DNA of 39,011 nt from Bacteroidales bacterium UBA1208 (lineage in GTDB: Bacteria > Bacteroidota > Bacteroidia > Bacteroidales > P3), in the NCBI GenBank assembly GCA_002309955.1, contig DBXQ01000012.1, forward strand, positions 5,555-44,565, read 5' to 3'. A program made the position numbers and the translations under genes. Each line of letters begins with the position of its first letter. Position 1 is the first letter of the stretch. Shown here piece by piece: positions 8,520-16,893 of this stretch. A model generated the notes under the pieces. The model did no database searches, was not told where the DNA came from, and saw only the letters and a list, made by a program, of their open reading frames with translations.

Positions 8520-9632
8520 CTTTAAGCCTCCATCCTCCACTTTGAAAATCCGATGTTCTACCTGAGGGATGGCAGCAAACACACCCTCAACACGTCCCAC
8601 TTGCGTATCCGTCACGAACACCTGTCCGAAACGCTCACTCCCCACAAGCTCTACCAACTGCGTCACCCTCACCATATCCAATTTATCAAACACATCATCC
8701 AACAGCAATATAGGCTTCACTCCTCCGTGCCGATAAATATATTCAAACTGGGCCAGTTTCATCGCCAGCACAAAAGTCTTCTGCTGCCCCTGTGACCCGT
8801 AACGTCTCACAGCCATATCTCCCACTGTCAACTCCACATCGTCCTTGTGCGGACCCACCGTCGTGAAAAGAGCCTGCCTGTCGCGGGCGCGGGCCGCACT
8901 CAACTGCTCAGCCAATGGTTTGTCGCGGTCAGCCACATAAGTAATCATACCCTGCTCTCCCCCATTGGTTATCCAGGCATAATAATCATCAAACAAAGGC
9001 ACAAAATCATCAAAGAAATGTTCCCTTCCACTGCGCAATGCCTCGCCATGCCTCACCAACTGCTCATCCCAAATCCCCATCTGACCATCATCCCAGTTCC
9101 CTGCCTCCCAAAACAGTTTCAGCAGTCTGTTCCGCTGTTCCAAGGCTCGGCTGTATTGCAGCAGATGGTCTAAATACACATTGTCTGTCTGTGCCAGCAC
9201 ACCGTCCACAAAACGCCGTCTCACCTCGCTGCCCTCCATAATGATTCCTTGATCCTGCGGCGACACCATTACCAAGGGCAGCCGTCCTATATGCTCGCCC
9301 AGCGTCTTGCACACCTTGCCGTTCCACTTCATCTGCTTGGGCTGTCCCTTGCGACACACACACGACACCGTGTCCTCCTCCCTTCCCTTCTCATTCACGG
9401 CATCCCTGACATACCGTCCATGAATGGCAAAAAAATCCTCACCGCGACGGATATTAGGCACATCTCCGCTGCCCCGGCTGCTTTTGCAGAACGAAAGATA
9501 ATACATTGCATCCAACAGATTCGTCTTCCCCACACCGTTATTTCCCACCAGACAATTCACATTCTGGCAGAAATCCACATCAAGCCCCTCATACGACTTG
9601 AAATTGCTCACCTTCAAATTAGTCAAATGCAT
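8511..9632 (-). CDS. recF: DNA replication and repair protein RecF
   Basis: This 373-residue SMC-like ATPase helps load RecA at single-stranded gaps, with RecO and RecR, in cytosolic DNA repair. Walker A is GNNGVGKT at residues 30-37, preceded by the typical LKVSNFKSYEGL. The family stretch MVSPQDQGIIMEGSEVRRRFVD lies near residues 137-160. The ABC-type signature is QGQQKTFVLAMKLAQ (about 283-297) and Walker B is ILLLDDVFDKLD (about 307-318). The length is normal. The stop codon lies inside a short intergenic repeat. It sits between ispH, 26 bp upstream, and the DUF721 gene downstream, probably in one transcript. Confidence 0.96.
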   Translation of the reverse strand: MHLTNLKVSNFKSYEGLDVDFCQNVNCLVGNNGVGKTNLLDAMYYLSFCKSSRGSGDVPNIRRGEDFFAIHGRYVRDAVNEKGREEDTVSCVCRKGQPKQMKWNGKVCKTLGEHIGRLPLVMVSPQDQGIIMEGSEVRRRFVDGVLAQTDNVYLDHLLQYSRALEQRNRLLKLFWEAGNWDDGQMGIWDEQLVRHGEALRSGREHFFDDFVPLFDDYYAWITNGGEQGMITYVADRDKPLAEQLSAARARDRQALFTTVGPHKDDVELTVGDMAVRRYGSQGQQKTFVLAMKLAQFEYIYRHGGVKPILLLDDVFDKLDMVRVTQLVELVGSERFGQVFVTDTQVGRVEGVFAAIPQVEHRIFKVEDGGLKNV

Positions 9633-9658
9633 ATTACTCTATTTTTCAATTGTCAAAC

Positions 9659-10561
9659 TCAATCCTCATTCAAAAGTTCTTGAGCCACAGCCTCCATCAG
9701 CCAACGTGGAGTACTTGTGGCACCTGTAATCCCCACACTCTCCACCTTTTCTTTCTCCAACCTTGCCTTGACATCCTTCACCTCGTCGGGGCCGTACACC
9801 AAAAAAGTCCTCTCCTGCACACGGCGGCAATATTCATACAAATAGTGTCCGTTCGAACTTCCTTGCCCACTCACAAACAACACAGCATCCACCCCGCGGG
9901 CAAACTCCTCCAATTTCGTGGCCCTGTTCGCCACCCGGCTGCATATTGTGTCGTAAGCCACAAAGAAATCGCCATTCTCAGCGAATTCCTTTCCTTTTTT
10001 CTCTGCAATCCTCCGCTTCACATTCTCTATCAACCGGGCATATTCCTCGCGGCTCTTCGTAGTCTGCGAATACAAACGTATCGGCCGGCCAAAATCTATC
10101 TCCTCCAAATCCTCCGCACTGCTCACCACCACAGCCTTCCCTTCCGTCTGTCCGCACAACCCTACCACCTCTGCATGTCCCGGCTTACCGAAAATCACCA
10201 CCTCACCGTTCTGTCGGCACATCTCCTCATATCCCTTCCTTATTCGCTGCTGCAACGCCAGCACTATCGGACACGTGGCATCAATCAACTCCACTCCTGC
10301 ACATTTCGCTTTTGCATAAGTTGAAGGCGGCTCACCGTGGGCACGTATCAACACCCGTGCATTTGCCACATCACTCACATCGCCCACATCTTCTATCACC
10401 TCCAACCCCTTAGCGCGCAGACGCGACACCTCGGCATTGTTATGCACAATGTCGCCCAGACAGTACAACTTGCCTGCACGTTTCAACTCCTCCTCGGCAG
10501 TGCTTATCGCCCGCACCACCCCGAAACAGAAACCGGCATTATCATCAATCACTATCCGCAT
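9659..10561 (-). CDS. ispH: 4-hydroxy-3-methylbut-2-enyl diphosphate reductase
   Basis: IspH (LytB) is the last enzyme of the MEP isoprenoid pathway. It reduces HMBPP to IPP and DMAPP with a [4Fe-4S] cluster. The three cluster cysteines are seen at C12 (DNAGFCFGV), C97 (DATCPIV) and C207 (DTICSRVANR). The substrate-binding histidine regions GDIVHNN and RAHGEPP and the loop SGQGSSNGHYLYE are also present. The length of 300 residues is slightly above the typical 280-310 midpoint. The start ATG abuts an 8-bp-periodic repeat. It lies between the M23 peptidase and recF genes with short gaps, which suggests co-transcription. Confidence 0.97.
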   Translation of the reverse strand: MRIVIDDNAGFCFGVVRAISTAEEELKRAGKLYCLGDIVHNNAEVSRLRAKGLEVIEDVGDVSDVANARVLIRAHGEPPSTYAKAKCAGVELIDATCPIVLALQQRIRKGYEEMCRQNGEVVIFGKPGHAEVVGLCGQTEGKAVVVSSAEDLEEIDFGRPIRLYSQTTKSREEYARLIENVKRRIAEKKGKEFAENGDFFVAYDTICSRVANRATKLEEFARGVDAVLFVSGQGSSNGHYLYEYCRRVQERTFLVYGPDEVKDVKARLEKEKVESVGITGATSTPRWLMEAVAQELLNED

Positions 10562-10565
10562 TTTT

Positions 10566-10645
10566 GAATTCGTGAATTTGTTATTTCGTGAATTCGTGAA
10601 CCGATTTACACATTGACACGTTTACACATTAACACATTAACATTC
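10566..10645. repeat. 8-bp-periodic intergenic repeat between M23 peptidase and ispH
   Basis: Ten 8-base words in exact register run from 10566. The left part uses GAATTCGT (10566 and again at 10590) and variants. After GAACCGAT at 10598 the right part uses TTACACAT (10606 and 10622) and variants in the opposite sense. The tract fills almost the whole gap between the ispH start codon (10561) and the M23 peptidase stop (10648). The words drift but the 8-bp spacing does not. Confidence 0.7.
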
Positions 10646-10647
10646 AT

Positions 10648-11619
10648 TTAACTCAAGCACTGATTCTCGGCATACGAAGCTTCAAGCACTTCATCATACT
10701 CCTCAGGCGTCAAGTCATTGAAGAAATAATACACAGGATTCACCTTCTGTCCGTTTTGTATCACCTCATAATGCAGATGGTACCCTTGAGCCAAACCCGT
10801 TCGTCCCACCGTGCCTACCACCTCGCCGCGCTTCACCTTCTGTCCCACTGCAACCTTCACATCCTGCAGATGAGCATAGAGCGTTTTGAACCCATAGCCA
10901 TGATCCACCACCACACACACACCGTAACCACCCAGACCCTCTCCGCGTCCAGCCGTCGTCACACGACCGTCGGCTGTGGAATGAACTGCCGTCCCGGGTT
11001 GAGCCGACAAGTCCACACCCGTATGCATACGCCGATAATGGAGGATTGGATGATACCTCATCCCATATCCGCTCACCATACGGCAGCTCGCCTTGCTTAT
11101 CGGCATAATGGCCGGCATTCTTGCCATACGCTCACGCTTCGTCCCTGCCATACGGTAAATCTCGTCAAGCGACAACGACTGCGAATACAGCCGTTGCTCA
11201 AGTTCCCCCACACGCTGCATCGTGCCCACTATCAGACTGCTTGATGCTCGACCTTCCCATCGGCTGTAGTCACCGCCAACAAGTCTGCGACGTTCCTCAG
11301 GCACAGGCTTGGCGCCGAAGATGGTACGGTACACCGCGCTGTCGCGTTCCTCAATGTCAGCCAACACCCGCTCCGCCCGATCCATATCGCGGTTCAATGT
11401 CTCCAAGGCATGACGATACTCGCGCACATCCGCCCTGAGCATCCGCTCCTCGGGCGAATCGACAAGGCTTCCCAAAGCCAAAGCCACCGCCACACCCGCC
11501 ACTACGCCCGGCAACACCGTCGTCGCCGCACGCCGTAAACGGTCGCGCCATGTCGCCTCCACACGCTCATACGACAGCGTATGAGGGTTGAATCGATACA
11601 CATACCGCTTCTTCTTCAC
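10648..11619 (-). CDS. M23 family metallopeptidase (murein endopeptidase-like)
   Basis: This is a 323-residue, probably inner-membrane-anchored cell-wall hydrolase. A single membrane segment lies at about 33-52 after a basic cytoplasmic start (KKKRYVYRFNP). A coiled-coil-like region follows (about 60-160). The LytM/M23 domain occupies about 180-310. Zinc ligands are visible: H199 and D203 in the HxxxD motif (HTGVDLS), and H281 and H283 in HLHYE, with H283 matching the family zinc ligand. The domain organisation matches the Bacteroidetes M23 proteins that cut peptidoglycan cross-links or activate amidases. All catalytic residues are present, so it is not an EnvC/NlpD-type inactive activator. 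Confidence 0.93.
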   Translation of the reverse strand: MKKKRYVYRFNPHTLSYERVEATWRDRLRRAATTVLPGVVAGVAVALALGSLVDSPEERMLRADVREYRHALETLNRDMDRAERVLADIEERDSAVYRTIFGAKPVPEERRRLVGGDYSRWEGRASSSLIVGTMQRVGELEQRLYSQSLSLDEIYRMAGTKRERMARMPAIMPISKASCRMVSGYGMRYHPILHYRRMHTGVDLSAQPGTAVHSTADGRVTTAGRGEGLGGYGVCVVVDHGYGFKTLYAHLQDVKVAVGQKVKRGEVVGTVGRTGLAQGYHLHYEVIQNGQKVNPVYYFFNDLTPEEYDEVLEASYAENQCLS

Positions 11620-11672
11620 GCTCCATCAGCCTTTCTTCCGGAGTCCGACTCCGAACAGCCGTCCTTCTATCC

Positions 11673-12806
11673 TCAGCTCTCCTTGCCCAACTCGGCCTGA
11701 TAACGGTTCATTTCCTTCACAAAACCCTTCAACGACTTGAAGTCGCGCACATAATAACGCAGACTCAACTCCGGTATATACAACTCACCTACCACACGCT
11801 CGCGCAATTTGTGCTCCTCCTCAATCTCGTTCAGAGCCTTGGTGTCCTTGTTCACCAACAGACCGTCACCGAACTGCTCATAGTTGCGACGATGTATATG
11901 GGTCGACACATCCTGGGTGTTCTCACGGTCATAATAACTGTCTATCACCATGTTCGACACCATATCATAAGGCACCTCGCGGAACAGGAAATTGAGACTC
12001 CGCAAATCGTGTACAGTGAAATCCACAGCATCCTTCGACTTCACGATAAAGTCAGGATACAAAAAATATCTGTAACCGTCGGCATCCCGCAACATAGGTG
12101 TCATCAGGGGAGCCTGGATATAGTTGAAAATACCCAAATCGAAATAAACCTGTACAAACGACGATTCAAGACCTGTATAGTTTGTCCTCACGCTCCAGAT
12201 ACGATGGCTTGCGGCCACCTGGGTAAAGGCAACCACCACTCCGCCGAAATGCTGATAACGCTCCTCTCCGCACATATCGGGCACATGCAGCTGAATGTCG
12301 CGCACATCGTGACCCAAACGGGCAATCTTCGACTTGAAACTCGACATCACATGCGTTTGGTATGACGACAAGCGGTGTCTGCGATGAGACAACTCCTTAA
12401 TGCCTTCGATTATACGCTCTGACTCCTCAGCCTCCTTGGCCATGGGCAGCACATTGGCATACGACTCCAAAATCATATCGCGCCATTTGTCATTCTTCAC
12501 TTCGTGCTGCGCGGCATCCACACGGTTCATCTCACGTTTGAAATCGAACTCTCCTCCCCTCACCATGTTCCAATACTCTGGAATCAGTTTGGCACGCTCG
12601 TTCTGGCAAAACGCCTTATACGTCCGGCTCGAACTGCTGCGGATAAAGAATCCCGTTCCCGGACTTCCACTCTCCACATACTGACCCGACTTATAAGACG
12701 ACTCGTATTTACCCCTGATACCAAACAATGTGGGGCAATAATGATTCGACACCCACACACTCAAACCCCTCGCAACTTTTTTTCTGCTTTTAGGAAATAT
12801 CTTCAT
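11673..12806 (-). CDS. Uncharacterised protein with DUF4236-like N-terminus
   Basis: I do not recognise the whole 377-residue protein. The first 60 residues resemble DUF4236: a basic start, RGLSVWVS, a glycine-centred repeat LFGIRGKYESS, and the closing GSPGTGFF before a basic/serine stretch. Residues about 65-155 are charged and helical. The region about 175-290 is richer in strands, with no known catalytic motif. There is no signal peptide, so it is probably cytosolic. The start is taken at 12806 (MKIFPKSRKK). An upstream in-frame ATG at 12866 would overlap lpdA and add an unrelated hydrophobic stretch. It lies 53 bp before the M23 gene and 41 bp after lpdA. Confidence 0.7.
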   Translation of the reverse strand: MKIFPKSRKKVARGLSVWVSNHYCPTLFGIRGKYESSYKSGQYVESGSPGTGFFIRSSSSRTYKAFCQNERAKLIPEYWNMVRGGEFDFKREMNRVDAAQHEVKNDKWRDMILESYANVLPMAKEAEESERIIEGIKELSHRRHRLSSYQTHVMSSFKSKIARLGHDVRDIQLHVPDMCGEERYQHFGGVVVAFTQVAASHRIWSVRTNYTGLESSFVQVYFDLGIFNYIQAPLMTPMLRDADGYRYFLYPDFIVKSKDAVDFTVHDLRSLNFLFREVPYDMVSNMVIDSYYDRENTQDVSTHIHRRNYEQFGDGLLVNKDTKALNEIEEEHKLRERVVGELYIPELSLRYYVRDFKSLKGFVKEMNRYQAELGKES

Positions 12807-12847
12807 GATGACAAAATATTGAATGAAGAAAACTATTTTATTGAACT

Positions 12848-14242
12848 CTAACCATGTATTGCACAACCGTATGCAGCCTCGATAGCCTCCATCACAGCCT
12901 CACTCATCGTGGGGTGGGGATGCACAGACCCTGCAACCTGTTTGGCCGTCAGCCCATTCTCTCGCGCCACAACGATGCTGGAAATCATCTCAGTGACATT
13001 GTCACCGCACATGTGGCAACCCAGAATCTGGTCGGTCTCCTTGTCGATAACCATCTTGATGAAACCGTCGGTATTGCCGCCGGCTGTAGCCTTGCCGCTG
13101 GCTTTGAAGAAGAACTTGCCCACCAGCACCTCTTTGCCGGCCTCGACGGCTTTCTTCTCCGTCAGACCTACGCTGGCCACCTCGGGAGTTGTATAAGTGC
13201 AACCCGGGATATTGGTGTAATTAACCTTCTTGGCCTCGTGGCCTGCCAGATGTTCAACACAGCAGATAGCCTCGGCGCTGGCCACATGTGCCAAAGCGGG
13301 CCCGTGGACCACATCGCCTATGGCGTAATAACCCGGCACATTGGTCTCGTACCAGTCATTCACCAATATCTTGCCGCGCTCCACAGCTATGCCGGTCTCT
13401 TCCAAACCGAGATTCTCCAGATTGGTCACCACGCCCACGGCACTCAGCACAACGTCGCAGTCCACAACCGTCTCGGTATTACGTTTCAAATCCTTGATGG
13501 TAACGTGGCACACATCGCCTTCCACATCCACTTTCTCAACACTTGCACTGGCCATCACTTTCATTCCCATCTTGCGGAAACTACGGCTCATCTGCGATGC
13601 AGTGTCCTCGTCCTCATTAGGCAATATCTGAGGCATGAACTCAACCAATGTCACCTGCACACCAATGCTTTGGTAGAAAAAGGCAAACTCGCTGCCAATG
13701 GCACCGCTGCCACACACCACCATGCTCTTGGGTTTGAACGGCAGTGTCATTGCCTCTCGGTATCCAATGATATGCTTTCCATCCTGGGGCATACTGGGCA
13801 TTACGCGGCTGCGCGCTCCCGTTGCCACAATGATATGCTTGGCTTCATACTCGGCAACCGTGCCGTCGGCGGCAGTGACTTCAACCTTATGGTCGGGTTT
13901 TACACGGCCCGTACCCATTATCACCTCCACACCGTTCTTCTTCAAAAGAAACTGAACCCCCTTGCTCATCGTTTCGGCAACACCGCGCGAACGTTGCACC
14001 ATGGCACCCATATCGGCCTCAGCGGGCTGGGCGGCCACACCGTAATTAGAAGCATGATTGATATAGTTGTATACCTGCGCACTCTTCAGCAGTGCCTTGG
14101 TAGGGATACATCCCCAGTTGAGACAAATACCGCCTAAATTTTCACGTTCTACAACAGCGGTTTTCATACCTAACTGTGCAGCCTTGACCGCTGCCACATA
14201 CCCTCCAGGGCCACTACCGATTACAATAACATCGTAGTTCAT
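12848..14242 (-). CDS. lpdA: Dihydrolipoyl dehydrogenase
   Basis: This is the E3 flavoenzyme of 2-oxoacid dehydrogenase or glycine-cleavage complexes; it reoxidises dihydrolipoamide with NAD+. The 464-residue form begins MNYDVIVIGSGPGGY (FAD-binding GxGxxG). The redox disulphide is C40-C45 in GGICLNWGCIPTK. A second Rossmann motif, VVCGSGAIGSEFA, binds NAD. The C-terminal active-site H-E pair is in HPHPTMSEA. The longer in-frame ATG at 14401 is rejected because a TAnnTTTG promoter box (14306-14313) lies inside that extension and the extra 53 residues are lysine-rich and unlike the family. No E1/E2 or glycine-cleavage gene is in the window, so its complex is not known. Confidence 0.96.
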   Translation of the reverse strand: MNYDVIVIGSGPGGYVAAVKAAQLGMKTAVVERENLGGICLNWGCIPTKALLKSAQVYNYINHASNYGVAAQPAEADMGAMVQRSRGVAETMSKGVQFLLKKNGVEVIMGTGRVKPDHKVEVTAADGTVAEYEAKHIIVATGARSRVMPSMPQDGKHIIGYREAMTLPFKPKSMVVCGSGAIGSEFAFFYQSIGVQVTLVEFMPQILPNEDEDTASQMSRSFRKMGMKVMASASVEKVDVEGDVCHVTIKDLKRNTETVVDCDVVLSAVGVVTNLENLGLEETGIAVERGKILVNDWYETNVPGYYAIGDVVHGPALAHVASAEAICCVEHLAGHEAKKVNYTNIPGCTYTTPEVASVGLTEKKAVEAGKEVLVGKFFFKASGKATAGGNTDGFIKMVIDKETDQILGCHMCGDNVTEMISSIVVARENGLTAKQVAGSVHPHPTMSEAVMEAIEAAYGCAIHG

Positions 14243-14305
14243 ATCTTTCAATATTTGTGTATAATATATATAATTTACTTCTTTAATGATATGCCAATCA
14301 AAATG

Positions 14306-14313
14306 CAAAGATA
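14306..14313 (-). promoter_or_regulatory. Putative -7 promoter box for lpdA
   Basis: Read on the minus strand this is TATCTTTG, matching the Bacteroidetes -7 consensus TAnnTTTG. Transcription would begin near 14299, giving a leader of about 57 bases before the lpdA ATG at 14242. No clear TTTG -33 element is seen 19-21 bp upstream; that part is A/T-rich. Confidence 0.6.
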
Positions 14314-14423
14314 CAATTTTTTTTAATATTATCGTCCTTTTTTTTATAAACAGCCTTGCTTTTTTCAACCTTCTACCATATTGAGCCCTCACCGCACTCA
14401 TGCATTGCCCTTCTTTTGCCCCC

Positions 14424-14516
14424 TACTCCTCATTTCGCTGCCAGCTATTCCTCAGTTATCCTTCGCTAATGGGAGAACGATGGGAGAACTGAGGAATAAC
14501 GAACGAAGCAAGGACT
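14424..14516. repeat. Inverted repeat, dispersed element also at the window start
   Basis: TATTCCTCAGTT (14446-14457) and AACTGAGGAATA (14487-14498) form perfect 12-bp arms around a 29-bp loop. The loop contains ATGGGAGAACGAT (14469-14481), whose exact complement begins the window. TCCTCATTT (14427-14435) matches, in complement, the AAATGAGGA at 25-33. The gap 14243-14844 otherwise holds only the lpdA promoter, an A/T-rich stretch (about 14560-14660) and the promoter of the next gene. No coding gene is evident in it. Confidence 0.55.
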
Positions 14517-14807
14517 GACCAAGAGACGATTCAGAAGAGGTTTATAACGCCTTGAAAAATACTATTTCTTTTATTTAAATAATCATATTTAATTAACTAT
14601 GGTAAAATGTATTAATAAAAGTAAAAAAATAGAATAAACGGAATTTTAAAACAAGGGGCAGGTAGCTTGTACAGAGGATGGACATTATGCTTCGTTAACA
14701 TTCCGGAATATCGTCTCAGGGGCGGTTTCTGACGCATCCCGCAAAACTTAAAAAAGAGTTTTCGATAACAACTTGAACATTTTTTTCGTCATACCGAATA
14801 TTATTCG

Positions 14808-14815
14808 TATTTTTG
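14808..14815 (+). promoter_or_regulatory. Putative -7 promoter box for the small lipoprotein gene
   Basis: TATTTTTG matches TAnnTTTG on the plus strand. The expected transcription start is near 14822, just upstream of the ATG at 14845, so the leader would be short (about 23 bases). This supports the downstream start at 14845 over the in-frame ATG at 14773. No good -33 TTTG is visible. Confidence 0.5.
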
Positions 14816-14844
14816 CACCCGATTACAACAATAATAAAAAGGAA

Positions 14845-15243
14845 ATGAGAACAGGTATATTTTTGATTCCGGTGATAGTCACTTGTATGGCTGTCTTTGT
14901 CGGGTGTGGAGACAAAGATAAGGATTTCCGTGACACATGGTTGGGTACGTATGAGGGATATTGCGATTACCATTCCTCCACGGGGTCTGACCATCAGTTC
15001 GACACGATATACACCAACGAGTCCTTGTCAGTTTCCAAGCAGGGATACGAGGAATTGGTGATAGACTATATAGGCCAGTCGTTCCAAGTGCACTGCTCCT
15101 CGGAAGGCGCTTTCACCTCCACTTCAAACAATCCTCACAGCGAGTGGAATGGTTGTATCAAAGGTGACAGCCTGTTCTTTAACTACTACGATGTCTCGCA
15201 AGGCCATTCTTCCACACGCCATTTTAAAGGAAAAAAGAAATAA
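14845..15243 (+). CDS. Small predicted lipoprotein, unknown function
   Basis: This is a 132-residue protein starting MRTGIFLIPVIVTCM, with a lipobox ending FVGC and lipidation at a cysteine near residue 21. An acidic/lysine linker (GDKDKDF) follows. The mature part (about 30-132) is rich in strands, threonine, serine and tyrosine, with cysteines in YCDY, HCSS and GCIK. The pattern of W.GTYEG near the start and KGDSLFFNYYD near the end resembles small lipocalin-like or META-like lipoproteins, but no family can be assigned safely. The start at 14845 is supported by the signal sequence and by the promoter box. A GCCACC/GGTGGC hairpin lies 50 bp after the stop. Confidence 0.75.
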   Translation: MRTGIFLIPVIVTCMAVFVGCGDKDKDFRDTWLGTYEGYCDYHSSTGSDHQFDTIYTNESLSVSKQGYEELVIDYIGQSFQVHCSSEGAFTSTSNNPHSEWNGCIKGDSLFFNYYDVSQGHSSTRHFKGKKK

Positions 15244-15293
15244 GTTTCAAACCTGTAATTAAAAACAATTATACAAATGACGAACGCCAGTCT

Positions 15294-15309
15294 GCCACCG
15301 AAGGGTGGC
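15294..15309 (+). terminator. Weak hairpin after the small lipoprotein gene
   Basis: GCCACC (15294-15299) pairs with GGTGGC (15304-15309) around a GAAG loop, followed by a T-rich TGTGTTTGTCT. It may end transcription of the lipoprotein gene. The rest of the gap (15310-15584) is A/T-rich, with no gene and one promoter box at 15523. Confidence 0.45.
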
Positions 15310-15522
15310 TGTGTTTGTCTTCATAGATAATGAGTTAAAGTGTTCTACTATACGATATAAAGGAATCGGTGAAAAAATCAAATCCGAGCTTGAAAAAAAA
15401 TGCTTTTATTTTTGACCCCAACTCCTTAAAAATGACCTGCTTAATGCTGCTTCCGATAGTTTTTCCATATTGAAAATGAGGCTATATAACGATTTAGGGG
15501 TTATCATTTGGAATTTTATTCG

Positions 15523-15530
15523 TATCTTTG
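15523..15530 (+). promoter_or_regulatory. Putative -7 promoter box for the barrel/TlpA pair
   Basis: TATCTTTG matches TAnnTTTG. Transcription would start near 15537, leaving about 48 bases of leader before the predicted initiation site at 15585. A TTTG at 15507-15510 is only 12 bp upstream and so is not at the usual 19-21 bp spacing. Confidence 0.55.
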
Positions 15531-15584
15531 CATTTTGCAAGCTAAGTATAGCGAGTCTGTATAAATTGTTATAATTTATCTATT

Positions 15585-16883
15585 ACGAAACGACTATCCA
15601 TAATACTGTTGCTGTTTTCCGCCATGCCTGTGGCGGCTCAGAGTTTTCGCCTCACCCCCTACATGGCTCCGTCGGCTTTGTATGTCGATGCGGATCGATT
15701 CTATAACTACAACCGCTATGAGAAGTCGCGTTTGGAATTGGGTCTGCATTGGGTCACCCCAAACGAAATGGCCGAACACCCCCGGGTGTTTATCGGGCAA
15801 TGGACTGTGAAAGGCTACGCTGCCTATGGCTTTGGCGACAAAGCATTGAAATATGGCGGCACAGTTCAATTGCGACTGCCCGGCCGCCACGATGTACGGC
15901 TAAGCCTGCGGGGCTACAACGACCTCGAGGCGGCTGCATCGCGCACACTGGAAGGCTACCGTATGCTTAAGCCTGATTATAACACGTCGTTTCTTGCATC
16001 GCGCTATGTGGGTGTGAAAGGCGGCCGTTTTGATGTCTCGTTTATGCCTTCGCACAGTTGGACACTGTCGGCAGGAGCTCTGATGAATTGGGAAGACTAC
16101 CGATTTGACTGCATTGGCAACTTGCTATATCCGAACGCAGAGCCAGAAAAGAAGGCTCCCGTGATGCGACATATGGGCGTGAATGCTCGCGCCGAATGGT
16201 CAAAGGGGGTTACCTTGTCGGTCGATGCGGGACGGATGGTACCCGTGACCGACGGCGGCGAGACGAGAGATTTTTTACGCCTCTTGGCTCAATATAATGC
16301 CGAACCCGGCGAGATGGGATTGCACCTGTTTGCCCAGGCTGGATTCACCACAAAGGGAACACCCTACAGCCGTATGTTCGACCTTTCGGGAACAGCACGG
16401 TCAATCTATTTTTTCCGCAACACATTCCTTACTGTAAGGCCATATACGTTCACCGCCAATATGTTTGCACATTTGTGCGTGAACTATACCGCCCCTATGC
16501 CTTTATGGGATACGAAATGGTCTCAGCCACAACCGTTCCTGCAGATGAACGCCATGTGGGGTTGGCTGCACGGACAGGATGCCGACGGACGTGTGGAGTT
16601 GAATGACCCCGCTTTCGGATCGGGCAACACCATGCTGCTGCAATCGCCCTATATGGGACTGGTGGAGATGGCCACGGGTTTCGACGGGTTATTGCGTTGG
16701 GGATTGTTTGACTTCGGTGCCGGTATGGCCTACCAACTATGCCCCACCAAGGCTCCCTATTTGAACGAGAATCCCACCGATAACTTTGCCTTTTCGTTAG
16801 TAGCCACATTTATACTCGACAAGACTCCGCGCCAAGTACCGGTCACCCCAACACAACCGTATACAATAATTCAGAACAATTAA
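15585..16883 (+). CDS. Outer-membrane beta-barrel protein, start codon ACG
   Basis: The product is 432 residues with a signal peptide that reads (M)KRLSIILLLFSAMPVAAQ, provided translation starts at ACG 15585. Between the in-frame stop at 15549 and the signal peptide there is no ATG or GTG. The first conventional candidate, TTG at 15609, would remove the basic end and half of the hydrophobic core. The mature protein has alternating strands, many aromatic residues and no soluble catalytic motif. GYAAYGFGDKALKYGG near residue 90 resembles the barrel part of DUF5686-family outer-membrane proteins, here without their long N-terminal part. The TlpA-like gene follows by 10 bp. The family assignment is tentative; the barrel nature is fairly secure. 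Confidence 0.7.
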   Translation, partial: TKRLSIILLLFSAMPVAAQSFRLTPYMAPSALYVDADRFYNYNRYEKSRLELGLHWVTPNEMAEHPRVFIGQWTVKGYAAYGFGDKALKYGGTVQLRLPGRHDVRLSLRGYNDLEAAASRTLEGYRMLKPDYNTSFLASRYVGVKGGRFDVSFMPSHSWTLSAGALMNWEDYRFDCIGNLLYPNAEPEKKAPVMRHMGVNARAEWSKGVTLSVDAGRMVPVTDGGETRDFLRLLAQYNAEPGEMGLHLFAQAGFTTKGTPYSRMFDLSGTARSIYFFRNTFLTVRPYTFTANMFAHLCVNYTAPMPLWDTKWSQPQPFLQMNAMWGWLHGQDADGRVELNDPAFGSGNTMLLQSPYMGLVEMATGFDGLLRWGLFDFGAGMAYQLCPTKAPYLNENPTDNFAFSLVATFILDKTPRQVPVTPTQPYTIIQNN

Positions 16884-16893
16884 TTGTTATATA

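Noticed and set aside
12854..14137. A 427-residue reading frame on the plus strand
   Set aside because: It lies antisense to lpdA, whose motifs are complete, and the translation shows no domain. It is a by-product of codon use.
14243..14401. Upstream extension of lpdA to 14401
   Set aside because: A promoter box lies inside it and the extra residues do not match the family.
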